A stretch of 64,000 bases of DNA from UBA8914 sp034002905 (lineage in GTDB: Bacteria > Pseudomonadota > Alphaproteobacteria > UBA9219). A program made the position numbers and the translations under genes. The notes under the pieces were generated by a model. It worked only from the letters and a program-made list of their open reading frames with translations. It had not been told where the DNA came from and ran no database searches. Of this stretch, positions 52,591 to 62,225 are shown one piece after another (the first letter of the stretch is position 1; each line of letters starts with the position of its first letter). The DNA is taken from assembly GCA_034002905.1 (NCBI GenBank), contig JAVEZQ010000002.1:124001-188000 (forward strand). The letters are read 5' to 3'.

Positions 52591-55163
52591 CGGATAGAAA
52601 CGATATCGACCATCGACCATCACCAGAGTCTCTTCTCTCCCGTATCGAAACTGAAGAGAAGAAGGCCCAGCGCGGCAGGCTCAAGATCTTTTTCGGCAGT
52701 TGCGCTGGCGTCGGCAAAACCTATGCCATGTTATCCGCAGCACGCGACCTTTATAAACAGGGGCAGGATATTGTTGTCGGTTTTGTCGAAACACACCAAC
52801 GTCCCCAAACGCTTGCCCTTCTGGACGGAATGCCGCAACTTCCGACAAGAAAGGTCCATTATCACGGTGTTGTGATCGATGAGTTCGATTTAGATGCCGC
52901 ACTCGATCGCAAGCCACACACGCTCTTGGTCGATGAACTAGCGCACACAAACGCCCCCGGCGCACGACATCCCAAACGATGGCATGATGTCATCGAGCTT
53001 CTGGATGCCGGTATTCATGTTTTCACGACCCTCAATGTCCAGCATATAGAGAGCCTAAGTGACATTGTCGCAGGCACAACGGGCATTTGGGTCAAGGAAA
53101 CCATTCCCGACTCTGTCTTTGATATGGCAGAGGATATCGTTCTTGTCGATATTGACCCCGACGACTTACTCAAACGTCTGCACGAAGGAAACGTTTATGT
53201 TGCCCCCGGCGCAAACCATCGGGCTGCTGAGAACTTTTTTCGAAAAGGCAATCTCAATTCGCTGCGCGAACTCTCTTTGCGCCGGACAGCAGAACGAGTG
53301 GATGCCGATTCCATTCAAGAAGTCCATGATCCTGACCGCGTTGCTATCACCGAGAATCTCTTAGTTTGCGTTGATGCCGCACCCCTTTCCGCAAAGCTTA
53401 TCCGTTCTACCAAAAGGCTTTCTATCGGCCTCAAAGCCAAATGGACAGCCCTGCACGTCGAAACGCCCGATGACACCAGCAGTGTTGACGGCGATAAGCG
53501 ACAATTTATGGAAATCCTAGAGCGCATGGTTGATCGTCTGGGCGGGACCATGTTGTCATTAGAAGGAGACGATGTCCTTGATGAAATTCTCGCCTTTGCG
53601 AAGGAAAATCATGTAACTAAAATTATTGTCGGGAGAGATGTAACAGAAAACAAAACCGGATTCTTTCGCAAAAACCTTCTGCACGATCTTCTGGCGCGCT
53701 CAGGTTCCATTGACATAATTGTCATAACAGATGACCGTGAATCTAAACGCGAAGGGATTCAGGCAACCAATTTGCATACCTTCCGAATTCTCAACTATAT
53801 TGTTGCCTTCATTACGCTCATTGCTTTTACCGTGCCATCCCAAGCCCTGCCTGATGTTGTCACAGCAACAGATCAAGCGCTTCTATATGTTGCGGGTATC
53901 GTTTTGGTTGCCGATCATCTTGGCCTTGGGGCCTCTCTGTTTTATGCTGTTTTGGCAGGCCTTCTTTTAGGCCTCTTCTTCGTTCATCCCACAGCCTCAC
54001 TCAACGATAATATTTCCTATCTCTTTACCCTCTTCGTGATGGTTATTACGGCCTATACAGTTGCCCGCAATGCAACCCGCCTGAAGCGACAGGCCGTCAG
54101 CGCCCGAGAGAAAGAAAAACGTACCCGTGTGCTTTATGATATTACGCGCCGTCTTTCGACAGTTAATGGCCGCTTTACCGTTTCCCGCATTGTCAGCGAC
54201 GAGTTGTCAAAATCTTATCCTGTCAAAGCTACAATCTGGATGACCAACACGCTCGGACACTTGTCGGTTGTTCTTGGTGATCTACCGGAAGACACCTATT
54301 ACAAGGATTTTGGAGCCCTTGAATGGTGCCTTGAAAACGCACAAAACGCGGGAAAAGGCACGTCAACCATGCCAAGTGCCCAAGGCCTCTATCTTCCCTT
54401 AACCTCTGCAAACGGAACACTTGGTGTCATAGGGCTCTATCCCACAGAGGCCTCTACCCCGTTCACGCACGACCAGATTTCTTCAATCGAAACATTGGCG
54501 AGTCTCTTGGCCTCTGCGCTTGAACGCGTCAAAGCTGATGAAATTGCACAACAGGCGATTGTCGAGCAAGAAAACCGGAAACTTCGTGAATCCTTAAGCA
54601 AGGCCTCTTTTGAAATGTCGGGTTCGTCTATCTCTCCCGAAATACCAAAGTTTGGACAAGACGTCGAAAAATCCTTGCGCCTCTCCCATCTCGAATCTCC
54701 AGACACACAGGTCAACCGTTTTCCAACATCTCTCCCCCACATTATTCAATCAGCCCTCAATGATCGGGAAGATTTGACTGCGACCAATGAGTATTTGATG
54801 GACATCGCGCCGGACCTCCCCGATGTGATGGTCGATCCCTCAATGATCCAGCAGCTTTTCGCAAACATCATTGAAAATGCCGTCAAATACGCCCCACCCT
54901 ATTCCAAGATAACCATCAGGGCACAGAGGGAAGGCCACGAAATCACCGTGAGCATCGAAGATGAAGGACCGGGACTGCCCGCAGGATCCGAAAACAAAAT
55001 TTTCGACAAGTTTTTCTCAATTCCCCATAGCGGGCAGGACAAAAGCGGCGGTCTGGGCCTGACAATTTCGGCAGGGATCGTCCGATTGCATGAGGGACGA
55101 ATCTGGGCCGATAATCGACCCGAAGGGGGTGCCCGCATTCTTTTCACCCTCCCTATCGCCTAA
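52587..55163 (+). CDS. kdpD: KdpD-type sensor protein lacking the phosphoacceptor histidine
   Basis: 858 residues. The N-terminal KdpD domain has Walker A FFGSCAGVGKTYAM (36-48) and VDELAHTNAPG. A USP-like domain, four close membrane helices (about 395-500) and a GAF domain follow. The ATPase domain is intact: N-box NIIENAVKYAPP (Asn764), G1 EDEGPGLP and G2 GGLGLTI (about 821). The dimerisation/His-phosphotransfer segment is not. Where relatives have LSHDLRTPL, this protein reads KASFEMSGS (about 672-680, nt 54600), with Phe at the His position, and some 36 residues of the helical hairpin are missing, matching its shorter length (E. coli 894). No kdpE follows. It could sense K+ or ATP without phosphotransfer. 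Confidence 0.9.
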   Translation: MTDRNDIDHRPSPESLLSRIETEEKKAQRGRLKIFFGSCAGVGKTYAMLSAARDLYKQGQDIVVGFVETHQRPQTLALLDGMPQLPTRKVHYHGVVIDEFDLDAALDRKPHTLLVDELAHTNAPGARHPKRWHDVIELLDAGIHVFTTLNVQHIESLSDIVAGTTGIWVKETIPDSVFDMAEDIVLVDIDPDDLLKRLHEGNVYVAPGANHRAAENFFRKGNLNSLRELSLRRTAERVDADSIQEVHDPDRVAITENLLVCVDAAPLSAKLIRSTKRLSIGLKAKWTALHVETPDDTSSVDGDKRQFMEILERMVDRLGGTMLSLEGDDVLDEILAFAKENHVTKIIVGRDVTENKTGFFRKNLLHDLLARSGSIDIIVITDDRESKREGIQATNLHTFRILNYIVAFITLIAFTVPSQALPDVVTATDQALLYVAGIVLVADHLGLGASLFYAVLAGLLLGLFFVHPTASLNDNISYLFTLFVMVITAYTVARNATRLKRQAVSAREKEKRTRVLYDITRRLSTVNGRFTVSRIVSDELSKSYPVKATIWMTNTLGHLSVVLGDLPEDTYYKDFGALEWCLENAQNAGKGTSTMPSAQGLYLPLTSANGTLGVIGLYPTEASTPFTHDQISSIETLASLLASALERVKADEIAQQAIVEQENRKLRESLSKASFEMSGSSISPEIPKFGQDVEKSLRLSHLESPDTQVNRFPTSLPHIIQSALNDREDLTATNEYLMDIAPDLPDVMVDPSMIQQLFANIIENAVKYAPPYSKITIRAQREGHEITVSIEDEGPGLPAGSENKIFDKFFSIPHSGQDKSGGLGLTISAGIVRLHEGRIWADNRPEGGARILFTLPIA

Positions 55164-55282
55164 ATAAAACAATAACGCATTGATTTATAATATATATTAT
55201 TCTAAACCTTACAGATTGCTTTTCAGGCCCAAACAGTATAAACAACAGACAATAGAAAATAGGAAAGTAAACTGTAATAACC

Positions 55283-56689
55283 GTGACTAATTTCTCAGAT
55301 TTAGGGCTGAGTTCCGATATCCTCAAAGCGATTGACGATGTCGGCTATACGACACCAACCCCCATTCAAGAACAAGCTATCCCTTATGTTCTCCAACTCA
55401 GGGACGTTTTAGGCTGCGCCCAAACAGGCACAGGTAAAACCGCAAGCTTTACCCTGCCGATGATCGAGATGCTCGCATCAGGCCGCGCGCGCGCGCGCAT
55501 GCCCCGCTCTTTGATCCTTGAGCCCACACGCGAACTTGCCACGCAAGTCGCGGAGAACTTCGAGACCTATGGCAAATATCATCCAGCCCTCAACATGGCG
55601 CTTTTAATCGGCGGCGAGAATATGGACCCCCAGATTAAAAAGCTGGAGCGCGGCGTTGATGTACTGATCGCAACGCCCGGTCGTCTGATCGACTTGTTCG
55701 AACGCGGTCGGATCATGCTGAACGATATCAAAATTTTCGTGATCGACGAAGCTGATCGCATGCTAGATATGGGCTTTATTCCCGATATTGAAAAAATATC
55801 CAAAACGCTGCCCGTCATGCGCCAGACGCTCTTTTTCTCGGCAACGATGCCCCCTGAAATTCGCAAACTCGCCGACCGCTTTTTACGTAATCCAAAAACA
55901 ATTACGGTCGCACCTCCGGCTAGCACAGGGGCGAATATCATTCATTCGCTCGTGAGCCTGCCAACCGACAATGATTGGCAAAAACGCGAAGTGTTGCGCA
56001 AACTTTTGCGCGAACAAGATGTGCAAAACGCCTTTATCTTCTGCAACCGCAAGAAAGACGTTGACCTTCTGGACCGCTCCTTGCGCAAGCACGGATTCAA
56101 TGCCGGCGCTCTGCATGGCGACCTTGATCAAAGCACGCGCACACAAACACTGGATTCTTTTCGTAGTGGCGAGATATCTCTACTCGTATGCTCGGACGTT
56201 GCCGCACGTGGCATTGACATTGCGGATGTCAGTCATGTCTTCAACTTTGACGTGCCCTTTAATGCCGAGGACTATGTGCACCGGATCGGACGCACAGGCC
56301 GCGCAGGCAAGGCCGGAACCGCCTATATGTTGGCTACGCCAGACGACCACAAGTTAATTAAGGCCATTGAGTCGTTGATCAATAAAGAGATTACGCGAAC
56401 TTCTCTCGATAACGTTCCGGAAGTAAAAGAAAATACATCAAGCAACCGAAGGCCTAAAGGTCGCGAGTCGCTGGTCAATGGACGCCGGAGCAAAAGAAAC
56501 AATCGTCCAACACAAAATGGCGGGGATGCAGCCTATGAATCCCCACAGAAACAGCCCCATCCAGCCGCAAATGCCGGGCGTAAAGCGCAAAAGTCGGTCT
56601 CTGTGCCTGTTGATTTTGCACATCCGTTCGGCGATCACCTTCCGGCCTTTATGCAGCACCCGCGCACAGCAGCTAAACGCTCGTCATAA
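55283..56689 (+). CDS. DEAD-box ATP-dependent RNA helicase, RhlE-like
   Basis: 468 residues starting at GTG (MTNFSDLGLSSDILKAI). All helicase motifs are present: the Q motif (TPIQEQAIP), AQTGTGKT, PTRELA, the VLIATPGR motif, DEADRML, SAT, and HRIGRTGRAG. A basic, Asn/Lys-rich tail (about 375-468) may bind RNA. It remodels RNA in ribosome assembly or mRNA decay, perhaps with RNase E. Monocistronic by layout: 120 bp after kdpD, 80 bp before lptD. Confidence 0.93.
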   Translation: MTNFSDLGLSSDILKAIDDVGYTTPTPIQEQAIPYVLQLRDVLGCAQTGTGKTASFTLPMIEMLASGRARARMPRSLILEPTRELATQVAENFETYGKYHPALNMALLIGGENMDPQIKKLERGVDVLIATPGRLIDLFERGRIMLNDIKIFVIDEADRMLDMGFIPDIEKISKTLPVMRQTLFFSATMPPEIRKLADRFLRNPKTITVAPPASTGANIIHSLVSLPTDNDWQKREVLRKLLREQDVQNAFIFCNRKKDVDLLDRSLRKHGFNAGALHGDLDQSTRTQTLDSFRSGEISLLVCSDVAARGIDIADVSHVFNFDVPFNAEDYVHRIGRTGRAGKAGTAYMLATPDDHKLIKAIESLINKEITRTSLDNVPEVKENTSSNRRPKGRESLVNGRRSKRNNRPTQNGGDAAYESPQKQPHPAANAGRKAQKSVSVPVDFAHPFGDHLPAFMQHPRTAAKRSS

Positions 56690-56769
56690 ATCTAAAATTA
56701 ATTATATATCAATACTTACAGGCCATTACAGACTTGTAGCCATCGACCAACTCTGGCAATTCTGTAGGC

Positions 56770-58986
56770 ATGAAGAAACAAGCCCTTCGTGATTCTTTTA
56801 TGATCTTGCTGCGCGGCGTAACGCTCGCCGCATTTATTGGTATGGCCCAAAGCGCCCAAGCCGCATCACCAGCACCAAAGCCAAACTTTGATCCTGTGCT
56901 CGAAGCCGACAAGCTGAGCTATGACGAAAATACAAAAACAGTTACGGCACTCGGTCATGTGGAAATCGGCACACCAAATCGCATTTTGCGCGCCGATAAG
57001 GTTACATACAACAAGGATACGGATGTCGTTATCGCAAGCGGCAACGTTGTGATCAAAGAAGAATCCGGCGAAATCTTGTATTCCAACGAAGTCGAAGTGA
57101 CGTCTGATATGCGCGAAGGATTTATCGAACGCGCTGGCATCCTTTTTCCCGACAATTCCCGCCTCATCACACGCGACGCCTCCCGCTATCAGGGGCGTTA
57201 CCTCATCGCCAATTACGGCGTGTACACCGCTTGTAACCTTTGTAAGGAGGACCCGAAGAAAGCGCCTGTCTGGCAGGTCAAAGGAAAACGCATCACACAC
57301 GACTCGGAAAAGAAGGATGTTATTTACCGCGACGCGACAATCGAATTTTCCGGCGTCCCCGTTTTCTATACCCCCTATTTTTCGCACCCCGACCCGTCGG
57401 TCAAGCGCAGACAAGGATTCCTGAGCCCAACCGCAGGCATGAATAAAACACTCGGCGCTTTTGTTCGGACTCCCTATTATTTTGATAATGCGCCGAATGA
57501 CGACTTGCTCCTCACGCCCATGTTTAGCGCTCAAGACAAGGTTCAAATGCTTGCCGTATGGCGACATCGCTTTGCAAATGGCGAGATGAACTGGAATGCC
57601 AGCGCTGCGCACGCGCAGTTGGTCAACGAGAACGGCTATGATCGCGGTGAACAGCTTCGTGGCCACATTATCGGGGACACGCAGTTCGCGCTCACGAACA
57701 AATGGAAAGCGGGAACAAATATCGCCTATGTCTCAGACAAAAGCTACATGCTGCGCTATGGACTTCCTGCCGACGAAGTTCTTATCAACAAGGGATACCT
57801 CAACTATTACAGTGGGCGCAACCACGGCTCTGGCACGGTGTACTACTTCCTCGACCAGCGCCCCAACAACGCTTTGGTTGAACCACTTGTTGCACCGGAA
57901 CTGCGCTATAGCGCCTTTGGCGAGCCCAATAAAACAATGGGGGGTCGTTGGTCGTTCGACAGCAGCCTTCTAATCACAAAGCGGCGTCGCGATATCGAGT
58001 TAACCCGTCAGGGGGCCAATACCCGCCGTCTTTCTGTTGATGGCGGATGGGAACGGCAATTTATTTCCGGTACAGGTTTCTTGACGACTCTTTCAGGCAA
58101 TATTCGTGCAGACAGCTATTGGGCGGATAATGTCCCCGATCCCAACCAGCCTCTTGGCACGGGTTTTTCGAATGTTGCCCGCGTTCGTCCCTTCACACAG
58201 GCGAACTTGCTCATGCGTTACCCGCTTGGACGCCATGGCGATGGGTATCAGCAGATCGTCGAACCCCTTGCCCTCTTGACAGTTGCGCCGCGCAGTTCAC
58301 GGAATCTCGTTCTTCCAAACGAAGACAGTCTTGATGTCGAGTTTGATGAAACCAATCTGTTCCTGCCAAGCCGCTTTACCGGCGTGGACCGTGTTGAAGG
58401 CGGCACGCGTATCGCCTATGGGATGCGGCATTCTCTTATCAGTGACAATGGCGCACGTATCGATTTCATCGGCGGACAGATATATCAGTTTAAGCCAGAT
58501 GATAATTTTGGCCCCGGCTCTGGTCTTAACGACAATTTCTCGGATTATGTCGCACGAACGCAGTTTATTCCGGGATCATGGATGGATCTGAGCTATGGCG
58601 TACGTTTGGACAAAGATGACTTTGACTTCACGAAACAAGACGTCACTGGTAGCATCGGCCACGCGTACTTCAGGCCCAACGCACGCTACCTTTTCCTCAA
58701 GCAAACGAATACGACGACGCTGGAAAAAGAGTTTCTGGAAGAAATCACCTATGGCTTTACATCGCAGTTTGCAAAATATTGGACCTTGTCGGCCTCTCAT
58801 ACGCGCGCTATGCAGCCTGAACCGGGCCCGCGCGACATAAGCGTTTCACTGCTTTATAAAGACGAATGTTTGACGACTGGGGTCACCGCGTCGCGTACCT
58901 ACACCAGCCGTTTGGATGTCGAACCGGGCAGTACCATCCTATTCAATCTATATCTAAAAAATATCGGCGGGTTTACAACGGACTAA
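56770..58986 (+). CDS. lptD: LPS-assembly protein LptD
   Basis: 738 residues with a signal peptide (ending near AQA, 31), an N-terminal OstA/jellyroll domain (about 45-160, LEADKLSYDENTKTVTALG and ADKVTYNKDTDVVIASGNV) and a beta-barrel C-terminal domain. Cys pairs TACNLCKED and KDECLT are placed to form the interdomain disulfides known from E. coli LptD. It inserts LPS into the outer leaflet with LptE. In many alphaproteobacteria surA-pdxA-ksgA follow; here they do not. Confidence 0.93.
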   Translation: MKKQALRDSFMILLRGVTLAAFIGMAQSAQAASPAPKPNFDPVLEADKLSYDENTKTVTALGHVEIGTPNRILRADKVTYNKDTDVVIASGNVVIKEESGEILYSNEVEVTSDMREGFIERAGILFPDNSRLITRDASRYQGRYLIANYGVYTACNLCKEDPKKAPVWQVKGKRITHDSEKKDVIYRDATIEFSGVPVFYTPYFSHPDPSVKRRQGFLSPTAGMNKTLGAFVRTPYYFDNAPNDDLLLTPMFSAQDKVQMLAVWRHRFANGEMNWNASAAHAQLVNENGYDRGEQLRGHIIGDTQFALTNKWKAGTNIAYVSDKSYMLRYGLPADEVLINKGYLNYYSGRNHGSGTVYYFLDQRPNNALVEPLVAPELRYSAFGEPNKTMGGRWSFDSSLLITKRRRDIELTRQGANTRRLSVDGGWERQFISGTGFLTTLSGNIRADSYWADNVPDPNQPLGTGFSNVARVRPFTQANLLMRYPLGRHGDGYQQIVEPLALLTVAPRSSRNLVLPNEDSLDVEFDETNLFLPSRFTGVDRVEGGTRIAYGMRHSLISDNGARIDFIGGQIYQFKPDDNFGPGSGLNDNFSDYVARTQFIPGSWMDLSYGVRLDKDDFDFTKQDVTGSIGHAYFRPNARYLFLKQTNTTTLEKEFLEEITYGFTSQFAKYWTLSASHTRAMQPEPGPRDISVSLLYKDECLTTGVTASRTYTSRLDVEPGSTILFNLYLKNIGGFTTD

Positions 58987-58993
58987 AGGGCTC

Positions 58994-59533
58994 TCACGAG
59001 AAAACAAGGCGTTCGACTTCCGCGTAACTCATCACACATGCCCCGAGTTCATCGGTGCACTTTGCCGCGCCACAAAACAGAATCCGTCGTGCAATGCCGG
59101 CTCTTTGCGCAGCTTGAAGATCCGTTTCGCGATCCCCGATCATCACAGAACGTGCCAAATCAATATTAAGCGCCACTGCAACCTGCATAATCATTCCGGG
59201 GTTTGGCTTACGCCAAAAGCTTTCACGACGATAATCGTCTCGCTTCCCCTTCACATGGTTATAACAATGCGCCACAAAATCAAGTTCGACACCCTGTTCC
59301 TTGAGTGCACTTGTGTAAGCGTTTGTCAACGCGGCATAATCTTCCTCGGTATAATAACCATGCGCAACGCCTGCCTGATTGGTCACAATCACAAGGCGAT
59401 AGCCATAATCCTTGGCTTTGCGCAGAAAAGCTTGAACGCCCTCTATAAAAACAAAGTCTTTCCAGAAACCGACATATCCTTTTTCCTCGTTGATAACGCC
59501 ATCACGGTCCAAAAAGACGGCTTTATTTTTCAT
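58994..59533 (-). CDS. HAD phosphatase, GmhB/HisB-N type (D,D-heptose 1,7-bisphosphate phosphatase-like)
   Basis: 179 residues from the ATG of MKNKAVFLDRDGVINEEKGY, which fits the family; upstream in-frame codons overlap the divergent cyclophilin leader. Motifs: nucleophile FLDRDGVIN (7-15), VTNQAGVAHGYYTE, RKPNPGMI and the terminal MIGDRETDLQAAQRAG. GmhB enzymes bind zinc through CxH...CxC just before RKP. Here only HCYNH survives and FWRKP replaces CxCRKP, so the zinc loop is incomplete. Likely acts in heptose supply for LPS, but the substrate is uncertain. Confidence 0.82.
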   Translation of the reverse strand: MKNKAVFLDRDGVINEEKGYVGFWKDFVFIEGVQAFLRKAKDYGYRLVIVTNQAGVAHGYYTEEDYAALTNAYTSALKEQGVELDFVAHCYNHVKGKRDDYRRESFWRKPNPGMIMQVAVALNIDLARSVMIGDRETDLQAAQRAGIARRILFCGAAKCTDELGACVMSYAEVERLVFS

Positions 59534-59578
59534 TTCATGCTTTCCCCTGCTCAAAAAAACGTCTAAATATACCCTACA

Positions 59579-60166
59579 ATGAAACCACATGGTGCGCCAA
59601 TGTTCAAAGCAATCCTTGCCCTTTTTATGACCCTCTTTCTCGGAGTTTTTGCCATGACATCATCCGCGGAGGCCAAGCCTGCCCTCGATCCTGAAAACAC
59701 AATTTATCTCGACCTGAAAGACGGACGCGTCGTGATCCAGCTCCGTCCCGATATTGCGCCCAATCACGTGGCGCGCATCAAGGAACTAACCCGTCAAGGC
59801 TTTTATAATGGGTTAAAGTTCCACCGTGTTATTCCCGGCTTTATGGCCCAGACAGGCGATCCCGTGGGCGATGGCACCGGCGGCTCAGGCCAAAAGCTTA
59901 AGGCTGAGTTCAACAAAGTTCCCCACGTACGCGGCACCGTATCCATGGCTCGCGCTGCCAGCCCCGACTCGGCAGACAGTCAGTTCTTCATCTGTTTTGA
60001 CGATGCCTCCTATCTGGACGGTCAGTATACTGTCTGGGGCAATGTCGTCGAAGGGATGGAATTCGTTGACAAAATCAAGGCCGGTTCACGCTATGACAAC
60101 GGTAAAGTTGATGATCCAGCTGACGTCATTGTCAAGATGCAGGTTGCTGCAGACGCCAAAAAGTAA
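59579..60166 (+). CDS. Exported cyclophilin-type peptidyl-prolyl isomerase
   Basis: 195 residues, with a signal peptide (cleavage near SSAEA, about residue 32). The cyclophilin core has FHRVIPGFMAQTGDP, GTVSMARAASPDSADSQFFICF (in part) and YTVWGNVVEGMEFVDKI, with catalytic Arg, Phe and Gln present. It catalyses proline isomerisation in the periplasm. The ATG at 59600 is another plausible start. It is 2 nt upstream of trmFO, so the two are co-transcribed, and it diverges from the GmhB-like gene. Confidence 0.93.
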   Translation: MKPHGAPMFKAILALFMTLFLGVFAMTSSAEAKPALDPENTIYLDLKDGRVVIQLRPDIAPNHVARIKELTRQGFYNGLKFHRVIPGFMAQTGDPVGDGTGGSGQKLKAEFNKVPHVRGTVSMARAASPDSADSQFFICFDDASYLDGQYTVWGNVVEGMEFVDKIKAGSRYDNGKVDDPADVIVKMQVAADAKK

Positions 60167-60168
60167 AA

Positions 60169-61491
60169 ATGAAAAAAGTGCATGTGATTGGTGGCGGCCT
60201 TGCCGGTTGCGAGGCAGCTTGGCAGCTCGCTATACGCGGTGTCCCTGTTGTCTTGCACGAGATGCGGCCAGCCGTCACCACACCGGCACATCAGTCAGAC
60301 CAGCTTGCTGAGCTTGTTTGTTCAAACTCGCTCCGTTCGGATGATAGCGACTACAACGCCGTTGGCCTGTTACACGATGAAATGCGTCGTGCGGGTTCTT
60401 TAATCCTGCGCGTAGCCGATCAACATCGTCTCCCTGCGGGAGGCGCGCTTGCGGTCGATCGAGACCTCTTCGCCGCTGATATCACGCGAGAGATCGCTGC
60501 TCACCCGCTTATTGAAATTGTCCACGGCGAAGTCACACGCCTTGATACAGAGCAGCCAACTATTGTGGCCAGCGGCCCCCTGACATCGGATGCGTTAGCG
60601 CAAGAGATACGCAAGCTGACAAGCGAAGACTCCCTTCATTTCTTTGATGCCATCGCCCCGATCATCGAGCGCGAAAGTATTGATATGAGCAAGGCATGGA
60701 TGCAATCCCGCTATGACAAGGGGGACGGCTCGGACTATATCAACTGCGCGCTTGATAAAGAGCAATACAACGCCTTTCTTGACGCCCTACTCGGCGCGGA
60801 AAAGGTTGCCTTTAAAGAATGGGAACAAAATACGTCTTATTTCGAAGGATGCCTTCCCATCGAGATTATGGCTGCACGCGGACGCGAAACTTTACGCTTT
60901 GGCCCAATGAAGCCCGTTGGCCTCACAAACCCCAATTCAGATCGTCGTCCCTATGCCGTTATTCAGCTAAGACAAGACAATGCCTTGGGCACGCTGTGGA
61001 ATATTGTCGGCTTTCAAACCAAGATGAAATATGGCGAACAAGAACGTGTTTTCCGCATGATCCCCGGATTGGAACAAGCGGCCTTTGCTAGGCTGGGCGG
61101 CATTCATCGCAACACCTTCATCAATAGCCCCAAACTTCTGGGGCACAGGCTTGAGCTGAAAGCACACCCTGCAATCCGCTTTGCGGGACAGGTAATGGGT
61201 GTTGAGGGTTATGTGGAGTCAGCCTCAATGGGCTTTCTAGCGGGACTTTTTGCCGCCGCAGAGGTAAAGGGGGAGGCCTGTCCCGCCCCACCGCGAACGA
61301 CGGCACTGGGCGCTTTGCTCGCGCATGTCACAGGAGATGCCGAGGCCGAAACCTTTCAGCCGATGAATGTCAATTTCAGTCTTTTCCCACCTATCACGAG
61401 CATAAAAGGACGTGAAAGGAAACGTGCCTATACCCAGCGCGCAAAAGAAGATCTTTCTCCGTGGATCGACGCGATTACTTCACACTCGTAA
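60169..61491 (+). CDS. trmFO: Methylenetetrahydrofolate--tRNA-(uracil-5-)-methyltransferase TrmFO
   Basis: 440 residues. The FAD-binding dinucleotide fold is VHVIGGGLAGCEAAWQLA (4-21), and ELVCSNSLRSDD, SYFEGCLPIEIMAARG and NVNFSLFPP follow. It makes 5-methyluridine at position 54 of tRNA using methylene-THF and FADH2. It converges with hscB and overlaps its 3' end by 17 bp. Confidence 0.95.
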   Translation: MKKVHVIGGGLAGCEAAWQLAIRGVPVVLHEMRPAVTTPAHQSDQLAELVCSNSLRSDDSDYNAVGLLHDEMRRAGSLILRVADQHRLPAGGALAVDRDLFAADITREIAAHPLIEIVHGEVTRLDTEQPTIVASGPLTSDALAQEIRKLTSEDSLHFFDAIAPIIERESIDMSKAWMQSRYDKGDGSDYINCALDKEQYNAFLDALLGAEKVAFKEWEQNTSYFEGCLPIEIMAARGRETLRFGPMKPVGLTNPNSDRRPYAVIQLRQDNALGTLWNIVGFQTKMKYGEQERVFRMIPGLEQAAFARLGGIHRNTFINSPKLLGHRLELKAHPAIRFAGQVMGVEGYVESASMGFLAGLFAAAEVKGEACPAPPRTTALGALLAHVTGDAEAETFQPMNVNFSLFPPITSIKGRERKRAYTQRAKEDLSPWIDAITSHS

Positions 61492-62149
61492 GATCGTCGC
61501 CGCCCTCCGGCCTGTGATTAGCGGCGAGAGTAGTGCGGCGATTTCGGACTTCACTCAAAATGGATTCAAGCCCATCGACCTCAAGCAAAATCGCGTTCGC
61601 AAGTTGCCATTTCTGGTTGCGCAAGGCCTGCATCAGGCTCACGACACCCTGTTCCATAGCCTGTCCTGCGCGATGTGCAATACGGTCACATTGTCCCGGC
61701 ATCACGGCACTATCAAGCTCTTGCTTCAATTCGCCGACCATCGGATTGTTGTGTTCCGCCTCAGCCACATCCATCTCGTGAAGGGCAAGCCAATACCGCC
61801 CGCGCCGTAAAGGCTCGCACAGGGTCTGATAAGCTTCTTCAATGGCTTCCAGTTGACGGGCCGCATGTCCACGCTCCCCGAGGCCGCGAATCGCAAAGCG
61901 CTCGGGGGATAACGTGCGTTTCAGCGAGGCATATTGACGTTCGAGCAACTCCGAATCAATGTCGATGCGTCGCTCAAGGCCTAAACGCGTGAAGTGATCA
62001 AGATGCCGAACGGGCTGGATTGTCCCACAGTTGTGACAGAAAAGGGCCCGAAGGGATGTCCCCTTCTGGCACAACCAACAACATGTTTCGTGACATTCGT
62101 TGTTTGTGGGGATCGAGAATTCGTTAAACTCTATGACATTATCGTCCAT
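61475..62149 (-). CDS. hscB: HscB/HSC20-like co-chaperone with zinc finger, HPD motif lost
   Basis: 224 residues. An N-terminal zinc finger (CWLC 24-27, CHNC 38-41, then GTIQP) as in mitochondrial HSC20, then a J-like domain (about 50-120) and the C-terminal helical domain that grips IscU (about 130-205). The J domain keeps HFTRLGLERRIDID and AIEEAYQTLCEPLRRGRYWL. The HPD tripeptide needed to trigger HscA ATPase reads SPE (81-83, in RTLSPERF). It may still deliver IscU but should not stimulate HscA in the usual way. It lies 76 bp after iscR on the same strand; hscA, iscS and iscU are not in the window. Confidence 0.85.
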   Translation of the reverse strand: MDDNVIEFNEFSIPTNNECHETCCWLCQKGTSLRALFCHNCGTIQPVRHLDHFTRLGLERRIDIDSELLERQYASLKRTLSPERFAIRGLGERGHAARQLEAIEEAYQTLCEPLRRGRYWLALHEMDVAEAEHNNPMVGELKQELDSAVMPGQCDRIAHRAGQAMEQGVVSLMQALRNQKWQLANAILLEVDGLESILSEVRNRRTTLAANHRPEGGDDLTSVK

Positions 62150-62225
62150 GCGACGTCCTCATATTCTGGATATCGCATTATAACCGAATCTCTGCCCCCT
62201 GTGGAAAAGAATTTACACCTTATAG

